Positions 1-7,627 of a stretch of DNA of 64,000 nt are shown in pieces. The notes beneath the pieces were generated by a model, which was not told where the DNA came from, made no database searches, and was given only the letters and a program-made list of their open reading frames with translations. This stretch comes from Streptomyces sp. NBC_00510 (GTDB lineage Bacteria; Actinomycetota; Actinomycetes; Streptomycetales; Streptomycetaceae), in the NCBI GenBank assembly GCA_036013505.1, contig CP107851.1, positions 1,240,001-1,304,000 on the forward strand, written 5' to 3'. The translations under genes and the position numbers were made by a program. Every line of letters starts with the position of its first letter. Positions within the stretch are counted from its first letter, which is position 1.

Positions 1-371
1 TGATCGCCGAACGCGCCGCCGTCAAGGCCACTCCCCCGCAACGCGCCCGGCTGCGCACCCTCCTGGACGCCGTCGGCACCGCCGCCGACCCCGACGCCGT
101 CCAACTGGCCGACGCCGAGGTGCACCGCGCCCTCGCCCAGGCCACCGGAAACCGCGTCTACGTGCTCCTCACCAACACCCTCTTCGCCGCCTACCTGCCG
201 CTGCGCGCCCGCCTCGTCGCTCCCTTCCGCGACCCGGCGGAGGCCGCCGCCCGCCTGGAACCCCTCGTCACCGCCGTCATCGACGGTGCCGCGACCACGG
301 CCCGCACGGCGGCCCAGGCGTACCTCGCCGGGACGCAGCGCATCATGCTGGAGGCGCTGGAGTCGCCGTGA
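1..371 (+). CDS. GntR-family regulator, FCD domain (5' end missing)
   Basis: C-terminal part of a GntR repressor of the FadR/FCD class; the start and the winged-helix DNA-binding domain lie before the window. Reading from base 3, 122 residues are visible and fit the all-helical FCD effector domain. The family signature D-x3-H followed by AxGN is clear in DAEVHRALAQATGNRV (Asp37 and His41 of the visible part). The later metal-binding His residues of typical FCD proteins are not obvious, so the domain may bind ligand without metal. It ends at TGA 371 and converges on the SDR gene across a strong hairpin. Target and ligand cannot be read from this fragment. Confidence 0.8.
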   Translation, partial: IAERAAVKATPPQRARLRTLLDAVGTAADPDAVQLADAEVHRALAQATGNRVYVLLTNTLFAAYLPLRARLVAPFRDPAEAAARLEPLVTAVIDGAATTARTAAQAYLAGTQRIMLEALESP

Positions 372-379
372 GCAGGGCG

Positions 380-415
380 GGCCGCCGCGGAAAGCGTCCT
401 CGGTCCGCGGCGGCC
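380..415. terminator. Bidirectional terminator hairpin
   Basis: Perfect 12-bp stem (GGCCGCCGCGGA at 380-391 paired with 404-415) with a 12-nt loop. It lies between the convergent GntR and SDR stop codons. There is no U-tract, as is usual for high-GC actinomycete terminators. Confidence 0.7.
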
Positions 416-422
416 GGCCGCG

Positions 423-1160
423 TCAGCGGGCCTGGTCGGTGGGCCGGATCAGGATCTCGTTCACCGCGACGTGGTCGGGCTGGGTGACCGCGTACAGGAC
501 GGCGGCGGCGATGTCCTCGGGCTGCAGGGTCCGCATGGACTCGGCCATGCTCTTCGCCATGGCCTGGATCGCCGGGTCGGTGATGTGGCTGGTCAGCTCG
601 GTGGAGACGAAGCCGGGTTCGACGAGGACGACCCGGACGCCCTGTTCGGTGACCTCCTGACGGAGCGACTCCGCGAAGGCGGTGACGCCGAACTTGGTGG
701 CCGAGTACACGCCGCTCGCGGCCGTCGCCGTACGCCCCGAGGTCGAGGAGACCTGGACCACGGCCCCCTTGCGCTCCAGCAGGTGGGGCAGGGCGGCGTG
801 GACCGCGTACATCGAGCCGAGCAGGTTGGTCTCGACCATGCGCGTCCACTCGGTGGTGTCCGCGCCGAGGATCGGGCCGCTGAGCATGACGCCCGCGTTG
901 TTGACCAGGATGTCGAGGCCTCCGAAGCGCTCGACGGTCGCCGCGACCGCGTCGCGCACCGATGTGTGGTCGGTGACGTCCAGATCGAGGGCGAGCATCT
1001 CGCCAGGGGCGTCCTGCACGAGGTCCTTCAGCCGGTCGGCCCGCCGGGCCCCGACCGCGACCAGGGCGCCGGCCTTCGACAGGGCGATGGCCGTGGCCCG
1101 GCCGATGCCCGAGGACGCGCCGGTGACGAGGACGACCTTGCCTTCCAGGGTGCCGCTCAC
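423..1160 (-). CDS. SDR-family NAD(P)-dependent oxidoreductase
   Basis: Classical short-chain dehydrogenase/reductase of 245 residues. The Rossmann motif TGASSGIG is at residues 13-20, NNAG at 87-90, a catalytic Ser near 139 and the YxxxK pair at Tyr152/Lys156. Residues 39-40 are RR, which favours NADP(H). Substrate is unknown. It is divergent from a TetR regulator with two matching palindromes in the shared intergenic region, so that regulator very probably represses it. ATG start is at 1160 with a GGGAGAA-type ribosome binding site upstream. Confidence 0.9.
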   Translation of the reverse strand: MSGTLEGKVVLVTGASSGIGRATAIALSKAGALVAVGARRADRLKDLVQDAPGEMLALDLDVTDHTSVRDAVAATVERFGGLDILVNNAGVMLSGPILGADTTEWTRMVETNLLGSMYAVHAALPHLLERKGAVVQVSSTSGRTATAASGVYSATKFGVTAFAESLRQEVTEQGVRVVLVEPGFVSTELTSHITDPAIQAMAKSMAESMRTLQPEDIAAAVLYAVTQPDHVAVNEILIRPTDQAR

Positions 1161-1209
1161 GTTGTTCTCCCAGGAGTTCGTGTTCGTGGTTCGCGACCCG
1201 GGCAGAATA

Positions 1210-1258
1210 TGACCGCCGGGTCATGTTGAGCGTAACAGCTAACCTGACCCTCCGGTCA
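1210..1258. promoter_or_regulatory. Twin TetR operators TGACC-N4-GGTCA
   Basis: Two palindromes with identical arms: TGACC-GCCG-GGTCA at 1210-1223 and TGACC-CTCC-GGTCA at 1245-1258, with centres 35 bp apart. They lie between the divergent SDR and TetR genes. The right copy overlaps a plausible -35 of the TetR gene (TGACC, with TATGCT about 18 bp downstream), and the left copy borders TATTCT on the minus strand, a possible -10 of the SDR gene. Binding by the adjacent TetR protein is inferred from position. Confidence 0.75.
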
Positions 1259-1295
1259 CGTTGGTGATATGCTCCACACCTGGGAGGAGGCAGGA

Positions 1296-1937
1296 ATGAG
1301 CGGGACGACAGCCACTCCGGGCCAGCGGGCGGACATGGTGCGCAACCGACGCCTGCTGCTCGAGGCGGCGACGGCGGCGTTCGCCGAGCGCGGGGTCGAC
1401 GTGCCGATCGGTGAGATCGCCCAGCGGGCAGGCCTGGCCAAGGGCACGGTCTTCCGGCACTTCGCCTCGAAGGAGGACCTCCTCGCGGCGATCATGTTCC
1501 AGTTGCTCGACCAGCTCATCGGCTCGGCCGGCCGCCTCCTGGAGGCCGACGACGCGGGGGCGGCGCTGCGCGAGTTCATGACCGACGGCGTCGAGGCGCT
1601 CGCCACCGACCGTGCGTTCTGCGAGGTGATCGGCCGCCCGTCGCTGCAGCACGCCGAGGTCCGCGACCGCATCGCCCTACTCTGCGACGCCGCCGAGGCG
1701 CTCACGGCCCGGGCGCGCGAGCAAGGCGCCGTGCGCGGCGACATCACGGGGACCGACGTCGTCCTGCTGCTCGGCGGGATCCACCAGACGGCGGCACCGC
1801 TGCTCCCCATCCAGCCGCAGGCGTGGCGCCGCTACCTCGCGCTGGCCTTCGACGGGCTGCGCGCCACCGACTCCGGGCCCCTGCCGGAACCGCCGCCCGC
1901 GCGCCTGGAGATCGCCGACCCCACGACGTCGCCGTAG
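1296..1937 (+). CDS. TetR/AcrR-family transcriptional regulator
   Basis: 213-residue one-component repressor. The N-terminal helix-turn-helix (about residues 38-57) contains the typical GLAKGTVFRHFASKEDL stretch; the remainder is the helical ligand and dimerisation domain. The ATG at 1296 is preferred over an in-frame ATG at 1269 because GGGAGGAGGCAGGA precedes it at proper spacing and the TetR domain starts soon after. It is divergent from an SDR gene, and the operators between them suggest autoregulation and control of the dehydrogenase. The proline-rich tail (EPPPARLE) is unremarkable. Confidence 0.9.
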   Translation: MSGTTATPGQRADMVRNRRLLLEAATAAFAERGVDVPIGEIAQRAGLAKGTVFRHFASKEDLLAAIMFQLLDQLIGSAGRLLEADDAGAALREFMTDGVEALATDRAFCEVIGRPSLQHAEVRDRIALLCDAAEALTARAREQGAVRGDITGTDVVLLLGGIHQTAAPLLPIQPQAWRRYLALAFDGLRATDSGPLPEPPPARLEIADPTTSP

Positions 1938-1979
1938 GGCACGCGCACCCGCCCCTTTCCCGACCAGCGGAACATCGGG

Positions 1980-2004
1980 CCCGCCGGCGCATGCCGCCGG
2001 CGGG
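1980..2004 (+). terminator. Terminator after the TetR gene
   Basis: 10-bp GC stem (CCCGCCGGCG pairs with CGCCGGCGGG, 1980-1989 with 1995-2004) around a 5-nt loop, followed by TCTT, 43 bp after the TetR stop. Confidence 0.65.
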
Positions 2005-2028
2005 TCTTGACCGCACCCATGCCCATGA

Positions 2029-2062
2029 GAGAGCATTGCTCTCATTGATAAGCACTGCTCTC
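2029..2062. promoter_or_regulatory. Tandem palindromic operator before the SRPBCC gene
   Basis: GAGAGCA-T-TGCTCTC (2029-2043) is a perfect 15-bp palindrome. A second, imperfect copy, AAGCA-C-TGCTCTC, ends at 2062, 19 bp further on and only 8 bp before the start codon of the next gene. Shape and spacing fit a TetR-type operator. The sequence differs entirely from the TGACC-N4-GGTCA sites of the neighbouring TetR gene, so a regulator encoded elsewhere is implied. Confidence 0.6.
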
Positions 2063-2070
2063 GACGGGGG

Positions 2071-2592
2071 ATGGGGATGAAGCTGTTCTCCGCGGGCCCG
2101 CCGCTCGGGGAACTGCACGAGGAGTACGCGAAGAAGGGCCGGCTGGACGAGCGCGCGCCGGTCAGGTCGACCAGTTCGGTCACCGTTGACGCACCGGTCG
2201 CCGCGGTGTGGCGGCTCGTCAGCGACCTGCGCGCCTGGAACACGTGGCGCTCCGACGCCCGCGTCGTCGAGCTCGGGGCCGTGGTACCGGACGCACGCTT
2301 CCGCTGGAAGCTGCGGGGGACGCCCATCACGTCCTCCTTCGCCGTGGTGGCGCCCGAGCGGGAGCTGTCGTGGACCGGGCTGGCGATGGGCTGGATGAAG
2401 GCGGTCGACCGGATGCGGATGGCACCCACGGACGACGGCCGGACGGTCGTCACGATCGAGGAGTCGCTCTCCGGGCCGCTCCTCACGCTGTTCTACGACA
2501 GCGCACGGCTCCGCAGGGGCCACGAGGACATACTCCGCATGCTGAAGGCCGCCGCGCAGGAGAGCAGGGCCTCGTGCAGGCCGGGGACCTAG
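2071..2592 (+). CDS. SRPBCC-family protein (START/Bet v1-like fold)
   Basis: 173 residues. Residues about 32-165 resemble polyketide-cyclase/dehydrase-type SRPBCC proteins: SSVTVDAPVAAVWRLVSDL at the N-terminal strand-helix, then a W-rich core and a C-terminal helix with DILRML. Such proteins bind hydrophobic ligands in a cavity; no catalytic residues can be assigned. Two starts are possible, ATG 2071 and ATG 2077, behind GACGGGGG; the first is used. The double palindrome directly upstream suggests tight single-gene regulation. Confidence 0.75.
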   Translation: MGMKLFSAGPPLGELHEEYAKKGRLDERAPVRSTSSVTVDAPVAAVWRLVSDLRAWNTWRSDARVVELGAVVPDARFRWKLRGTPITSSFAVVAPERELSWTGLAMGWMKAVDRMRMAPTDDGRTVVTIEESLSGPLLTLFYDSARLRRGHEDILRMLKAAAQESRASCRPGT

Positions 2593-2642
2593 GACCAAGG
2601 GACGACTGGCCCGGTCTGCGCCGGTTGCGGGATGCTCCCCGC

Positions 2643-3194
2643 ATGATCGAGCGCGAGGACGCGGTCCGGAGGGTCCAGGAGCACCTGGACCGGTGCTTCC
2701 CGGGGCGCATGGCGGTGGTGGAGGCCGAGGAGCACGAACTGGTGTGGGTCGTCGTCTACCAGTCCGCGGAGTACGTCAGGAGCGGCGACGCGAAGCAACT
2801 CCTGGCCGGCAACGGACCGTACCTGGTGGACCGTGCCGACGGCCGCATGCACGCGATCGGCCCCGTGGACTACCTCATGGGCGGATGGGAGGGCGAGTAC
2901 CGGGCCCGTGTCCGCGGACTGCCCGTACGGACCGCGGTGGACGACCTGGACGACGGGATACGCACGTCGGTGGCCGCCCGCGGCCGTGTGTTCGCCATGG
3001 TCGAGCTGCGGGAACGGATACCGGCGCTCACCCCCGCCGACGCCCTGGCCTACGTGACGGCCCTTCAGGCCGTCCGCCCCGCCCCTCGGCGTGCGCTCGC
3101 CGTCGTCAGCGAGGCCCTGGTGCCGTACCGGGAGCCCGTGATCAGGCCCGTCCCCCAGCAGCGCGAAGACGCCGGTCAGGACGGGGGAACCTGA
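2643..3194 (+). CDS. YrhB/Imm35-like protein
   Basis: 183 residues. The N-terminal half matches the YrhB/Imm35 fold, with the hallmarks VVVYQSAEYVRSGD and GNGPYLVDRADGRMHAIG (about residues 36-80), a fold used by many immunity proteins of polymorphic toxin systems. The C-terminal half is Arg/Pro-rich and less conserved. No toxin, Rhs or type VI/VII secretion gene lies nearby, so this is an orphan and a housekeeping role is possible. ATG 2643 is the first start giving the domain N-terminus; its ribosome binding site is weak, so leaderless translation is possible. Confidence 0.65.
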   Translation: MIEREDAVRRVQEHLDRCFPGRMAVVEAEEHELVWVVVYQSAEYVRSGDAKQLLAGNGPYLVDRADGRMHAIGPVDYLMGGWEGEYRARVRGLPVRTAVDDLDDGIRTSVAARGRVFAMVELRERIPALTPADALAYVTALQAVRPAPRRALAVVSEALVPYREPVIRPVPQQREDAGQDGGT

Positions 3195-3428
3195 CCGGCG
3201 CCGGTCTACGTTGCGGGGCCGCGGTGGCGGTCGCCCCCGGCGAGGGGCTCCGTGGGGCTTCAGCCGAACGATCGTCCCCACGGGCGAAGGGATGAGGCCC
3301 GGGGTCACTGGCCCACTCACGGCACCCGCATCTTGTAGAACCGTGCCCCGGCCCGGATTGTTCCCGCGTCCCGGTGGTCCGCGGCCGCGGAAGGCATGTC
3401 CGCGGCCCTCTGCGGGGAAGCGCGTTGC

Positions 3429-4172
3429 ATGACGAAGACCGGTCTCCCGGAGGGCATCCGGGCCTGCCTGTTCGATCTCGACGGAGTGCTGACCAAGACC
3501 GCGGTCGTGCACGCCGCCGCCTGGAAGGAGGTGTTCGACGACTTCCTGCGGCACCGGGAGGGTGCGGACTTCCGCCCCTTCGACAAGGTGACCGACTACG
3601 ACGAGTACGTCGACGGCCGCCCACGCGCGGACGGCGTGCGGGCCTTCCTGGCCTCGCGCGGCATCGAACTGCCCGAGGGCTCCGCGGACGACCCGCCCGA
3701 GCGCGACACGGTGCACGGGGTGGGCAACCGCAAGAACGAGATCCTGCTGGAGAAGATCCGCACCGAGGGCGTCGAGGCCTATCCGGGCTCGGTCCGCTAC
3801 GTGAAGGCCGTACGGGCCGCCGGCCTGCGGACGGCCGTGGTGTCGTCCAGCGCCAACTGCCGCGACGTGCTGGTCGCGGTCGGCATCGAGGACCTCTTCG
3901 ACGTGCGCATCGACGGTGTGGTGGCCGCCGAGCGCAAGCTCCCCGGGAAACCACACCCCGACACCTTCCTGGAGGCGGCGCGCGAGTTCGGGGTGGAGGC
4001 GAAGGCGGCGGTGGTCTTCGAGGACGCGCTGGCCGGCATGGACGCCGGCCGCTCCGGCCACTTCGGGTACGTCGTGGGGGTGGACCGGGTCGGCCAGGCC
4101 GACGCCCTGCGCGCACACGGCGCCGACATCGTCGTGCGGGACCTCGCCGAGCTGCTGGAGGCGGACGCGTGA
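3429..4172 (+). CDS. HAD-IA hydrolase / beta-phosphoglucomutase-like
   Basis: 247-residue haloacid-dehalogenase family protein of the beta-phosphoglucomutase group. It has the nucleophile motif FDLDGV (Asp16, Asp18), the SSSAN threonine/serine motif, Lys in KPHPDTF and the acidic motif FEDALAGMDAG. The stop codon overlaps the GTG start of the GH65 gene by 4 bp. Since inverting GH65 enzymes release beta-glucose 1-phosphate, converting this to glucose 6-phosphate is the likely job. ATG 3429 is chosen over an ATG at 3396 because GGGGAAG sits at useful spacing and the fold begins within 15 residues. Confidence 0.85.
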   Translation: MTKTGLPEGIRACLFDLDGVLTKTAVVHAAAWKEVFDDFLRHREGADFRPFDKVTDYDEYVDGRPRADGVRAFLASRGIELPEGSADDPPERDTVHGVGNRKNEILLEKIRTEGVEAYPGSVRYVKAVRAAGLRTAVVSSSANCRDVLVAVGIEDLFDVRIDGVVAAERKLPGKPHPDTFLEAAREFGVEAKAAVVFEDALAGMDAGRSGHFGYVVGVDRVGQADALRAHGADIVVRDLAELLEADA

Positions 4173-6508
4173 TCAGCCACTCCTCCTACGTCGTCGAGCC
4201 GTGGTGCCTGCGTGAGACCGCGCTGGACCTCGACGTGCTCGCCCAAAGCGAGTCGGTGTTCGCCCTCTCCAACGGCCACGTCGGCTGGCGCGGCAACCTC
4301 GACGAGGGCGAGCCGCACGGGCTGCCCGGCTCCTATCTGAACGGTGTCCACGAACGGCACCCGCTGCCCTACGCGGAGGCGGGTTACGGCTACCCGGAGG
4401 CCGGCCAGACCGTCATCAACGTCACCAACGGCAAGATCATCCGGCTGCTCGTCAACGACGAACCGTTCGACGTGCGCTACGGGCGGCTCGTCTCGCACGA
4501 ACGCGTCCTCGACCTGCGCGCCGGGCATCTGCGCCGCACCTGCGAATGGACCTCCCCGGCCGGCTGCACCATCCGGGTGACCTCGACCCGCCTGATCTCG
4601 CTCACCCAGCGGTCCATCGCCGCGGTGGTGTACGAGGTCGAGGCCGTGGACGACGTGCGCCTGGTCGTCCAGTCCGAGCTGGTGGCCAACGAGCAGCTGC
4701 CGAGGACCTCGGGCGACCCCCGGGTCTCCGCCGTGCTGGACTCCCCCTTGCAACCGGAGGAGAACCTGGCCCTGGACAACCGTCTGCGCCTGGTGCACTC
4801 GACCTCGGTCACCGGGCTGCGGGTCGCGGTGGCGGCCGACCACGCCGTGGAGGGACCGCCGTCCACCCGTAGCTTCAGCGAGAGCAACGACGACACCAGC
4901 CGGCTCACCGTCACCTCCTCCCTGGCGGCCGGGGAGAAGCTGCGCCTGGAGAAGATGGTCTCCTACGGCTGGTCCCAGGTCCGTTCGCTGCCCGCCGTGC
5001 GCGACCAGGTGGAGGCGGCGCTCGCGGGCGCCCGCAGCACCGGCTGGCAGGGGTTGTGCGATGAGCAGCGCGACTACCTCGACGCGTTCTGGGCGCGGGC
5101 GGACGTGGAGATCGACGGCGACGCCGAGATCCAGCAGGCGGTCCGTTTCGCCATGTTCCACGTCCTTCAGGCGGGTGCGCGCGCCGAGCAGCGGGCGATC
5201 CCGTCGAAGGGCCTGACGGGCTCGGGCTACGACGGGCACTCCTTCTGGGACACGGAGACCTTCGTCCTTCCGCTGCTCACCCTGACCTCGCCGGAGTCCG
5301 TCGCGGAGGCCCTGCGCTGGCGCCGTGCCACCCTGCCCGCCGCCCGGGAGCGCGCCTACCAGCTCGGTCTCGAGGGCGCCGCCTTCCCGTGGCGCACGAT
5401 CGACGGCTCGGAGGGCTCGGGCTACTGGCCGGCGGGAACGGCCGCGTTCCACATCAACGCGGACATCGCCGACGCCGTCGTCCGCTACGTCTCCCTCACC
5501 GGCGACGAGGACTTCGAGCGCGAAACGGGTGTGGAGCTCCTGGTGGAGACCGCGCGCATGTGGCACTCCCTCGGTCACCACGACCCCCACGGGAACTTCC
5601 ACATCGACGGGGTCACCGGGCCCGACGAGTACAGCGCCATCGCGGACGACAACGTCTACACCAACCTGATGGCCCAGGCGAACCTGCGCGCCGCCGCCGA
5701 CGTCGTCGAACGCCACACCAAGGAGGGCGTGGCCCTCGGCGTCGACGACGAGGAGACGGCCGCCTGGCGGGACGCGGCCGCGGCCATGACCGTGCCCTAC
5801 GACAGCGCGCTCGGCGTCCACGAGCAGTCGGCGGGCTTCACCCGGCACCAGATGTGGGACTTCTCCTCCACCCGGCCCGACCAGTACCCGCTGATGCTGC
5901 ACTTCCCCTACTTCGACCTGTACCGCAGGCAGGTGGTCAAGCAGGCGGACCTGGTACTGGCGATGGTCAAGCAACCGGAGGCCTTCGACGACGAGCAGAA
6001 GGCCCGGAACTTCGCCTACTACGAGCCGATGACGGTGCGGGACTCGTCCCTGTCGGCGTCGACGCAGGCGATCATGGCCGCCGAGGTCGGTCATCTGCGC
6101 CTCGCCTACGACTACCTGGGCGAGGCGGCGCTGATGGACCTGCACGACCTGGAGAACAACACCCGCGACGGCCTGCACATCGCCTCCCTCGCCGGCACCT
6201 GGGCCGCGCTGGTCGGCGGCTTCGGCGGGATGCGGTACCGGGACGGCTGCGCCGCCTTCGCACCCCGGCTGCCGGAGAAGCTGCGGCGGCTCGCCTTCAC
6301 CCTGCAGGTGCGGGGGCGGCGGCTGAGGGTCGAGATCACCGGCGCCGCGGCGACGTACACCCTGCTGGACGGGGAGCCGCTGGAGCTCTACCACTACGAC
6401 GACGGGTTCACGCTCACCGTCGACCGCCCGCAGACGCGCAAGGTGCCGCCCCTGCGCACGCGTCAGGCGCCGGAGCAGCCGCCGAGCCGCAGTCCCCGGC
6501 GCCGCTGA
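4169..6508 (+). CDS. Glycoside hydrolase family 65 disaccharide phosphorylase
   Basis: 779 residues, the full length of GH65 alpha-glucoside phosphorylases or hydrolases (maltose, trehalose, kojibiose and related). An N-terminal beta-sandwich (FALSNGHVGWRGNLDEG) is followed by the (alpha/alpha)6 barrel and a small C-terminal beta domain. The catalytic acid motif TGPDEYS puts the general acid at Glu487, the number I recall for Lactobacillus maltose phosphorylase. The GTG start at 4169 overlaps the stop of the HAD gene, so the two are translationally coupled. The exact disaccharide cannot be told from sequence alone. Likely role: cytoplasmic phosphorolysis of an alpha-linked glucose disaccharide. 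Confidence 0.9.
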   Translation: MISHSSYVVEPWCLRETALDLDVLAQSESVFALSNGHVGWRGNLDEGEPHGLPGSYLNGVHERHPLPYAEAGYGYPEAGQTVINVTNGKIIRLLVNDEPFDVRYGRLVSHERVLDLRAGHLRRTCEWTSPAGCTIRVTSTRLISLTQRSIAAVVYEVEAVDDVRLVVQSELVANEQLPRTSGDPRVSAVLDSPLQPEENLALDNRLRLVHSTSVTGLRVAVAADHAVEGPPSTRSFSESNDDTSRLTVTSSLAAGEKLRLEKMVSYGWSQVRSLPAVRDQVEAALAGARSTGWQGLCDEQRDYLDAFWARADVEIDGDAEIQQAVRFAMFHVLQAGARAEQRAIPSKGLTGSGYDGHSFWDTETFVLPLLTLTSPESVAEALRWRRATLPAARERAYQLGLEGAAFPWRTIDGSEGSGYWPAGTAAFHINADIADAVVRYVSLTGDEDFERETGVELLVETARMWHSLGHHDPHGNFHIDGVTGPDEYSAIADDNVYTNLMAQANLRAAADVVERHTKEGVALGVDDEETAAWRDAAAAMTVPYDSALGVHEQSAGFTRHQMWDFSSTRPDQYPLMLHFPYFDLYRRQVVKQADLVLAMVKQPEAFDDEQKARNFAYYEPMTVRDSSLSASTQAIMAAEVGHLRLAYDYLGEAALMDLHDLENNTRDGLHIASLAGTWAALVGGFGGMRYRDGCAAFAPRLPEKLRRLAFTLQVRGRRLRVEITGAAATYTLLDGEPLELYHYDDGFTLTVDRPQTRKVPPLRTRQAPEQPPSRSPRRR

Positions 6509-6533
6509 CCTCCCCGCGTGCGCGGCGGGTGCG

Positions 6534-6567
6534 CCGGCGCCGGTCCCCCGAGGGGGCCCGGCGCCGG
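6534..6567. terminator. Bidirectional terminator
   Basis: Long GC hairpin, about 15 paired bases with one mismatch, between the convergent stops of the GH65 gene (6508) and the luciferase-like gene (6569). Confidence 0.7.
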
Positions 6568-6568
6568 G

Positions 6569-7558
6569 TCAGCGCCCGGGAAAGTGGGGCAGGACCTCCT
6601 CGGCGAGTTCGTGCAGTACCTCCGCGACCGGGCGGTCCCCCGGACGGAGGTTGAGGGAGACGTGGGCGACACCCAGGTCCGCCATCGCGCCCAGGTGGTC
6701 GACGAGGGCGGTGCGACCGGTACGCAGGCCGAGGCGGATCGGCTCCGGCCGGGCCGCGGGGTCCGCGACCAGGTCGAGCAGCATGGGCGTGAGGTAGGGC
6801 TTGGACCGCCCGCCGGTGAGCTCCCGCCACCGCTGGACGTCGTCGCGCAGGGCGTCGAGGGGCCGGGGGTAGTTCAGGCCCGCGTCGGCGTGCCCGGCGA
6901 TCCACTCCGGGGTCTGACGGGCGCTGCCCGCCACCGCGATCGGGATGTCCCCGCCCACGGGCTTCGGCAGGACGTCGATCCGCCGCTCGGCCCGGAGCCC
7001 GGTGCCGGGCAGGGTCAGCCCGAGCCCGGGAGCGGGGGTCGCCCAGGCGGCGCGCAGGGTCCGCACGCCGTCGCGGAAGGCCTGTCCGCGGCCGTCGAAG
7101 TCGGCACCGAACAGCGGGTACTCCACCGGGCGGTCCCCGCTGGCCAGGCCCAGGACGAGACGTCCCCCGGAGAGCACGTCGACGGTGGCGGCGGCCTTGG
7201 CCACGTGCAGCGGGCCGCGCAGCGGCAGGACGACGGCGGCGGTGCCGAGCACGACGTGTTCGGTCAGCGCGGCAAGGTGCCCAAGGTACGCGAAGACGTC
7301 GAAGACGGATCCGGCGTCGCCGAAGGCGAGCGGGTCGTACACGGGTACGTCGCGCAGCCACAGGGCGCTGAAGCCGAGGCGGTCGGCGAGCCGGGCGAGG
7401 TCGGCGTGACCGCTCAGGTCCGGCACCCCGAAGGGGCGGCCGGCCTGCTGGTCGGCGGCGCGCCGGCCGGCTCCCCAGTCGTTGTCCAGGGGCAGTTCGA
7501 GTCCGAGGGTGAGCCGCTGGTACGGGCCGGTGAGGCGGGTGAGGGCGGTGCTGGTCAT
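6569..7558 (-). CDS. LLM-class flavin-dependent oxidoreductase
   Basis: 329-residue luciferase-like monooxygenase with a TIM-barrel fold. It shows the family landmarks LWLRDVPVYDPLAFGDAGS, an FxYLGHLAALTEHVVLGTA segment, and SGGRLVLGLASGDRPVEY near the flavin phosphate site. The N-terminus (YQRLTLGLELPLDNDWG) fits the BA3436-like subgroup of LLM proteins. It probably uses FMNH2 supplied by a separate reductase; substrate unknown. It lies 69 bp downstream of the MFS exporter on the same strand, so the two are likely co-transcribed from the MarR-type promoter at about 8.9 kb. Confidence 0.85.
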   Translation of the reverse strand: MTSTALTRLTGPYQRLTLGLELPLDNDWGAGRRAADQQAGRPFGVPDLSGHADLARLADRLGFSALWLRDVPVYDPLAFGDAGSVFDVFAYLGHLAALTEHVVLGTAAVVLPLRGPLHVAKAAATVDVLSGGRLVLGLASGDRPVEYPLFGADFDGRGQAFRDGVRTLRAAWATPAPGLGLTLPGTGLRAERRIDVLPKPVGGDIPIAVAGSARQTPEWIAGHADAGLNYPRPLDALRDDVQRWRELTGGRSKPYLTPMLLDLVADPAARPEPIRLGLRTGRTALVDHLGAMADLGVAHVSLNLRPGDRPVAEVLHELAEEVLPHFPGR

Positions 7559-7627
7559 GGTGCGGGCCTTCGTCGGGTGCGGTGTCGGAGCCGGGACCGG
7601 CGGTGCCTGTGGTCCCGGCCCCCGCGG

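Noticed and set aside
3797..6394. Long antisense open frame opposite the GH65 gene
   Set aside because: Same artefact of GC bias; sense strand has full GH65 and HAD motifs.
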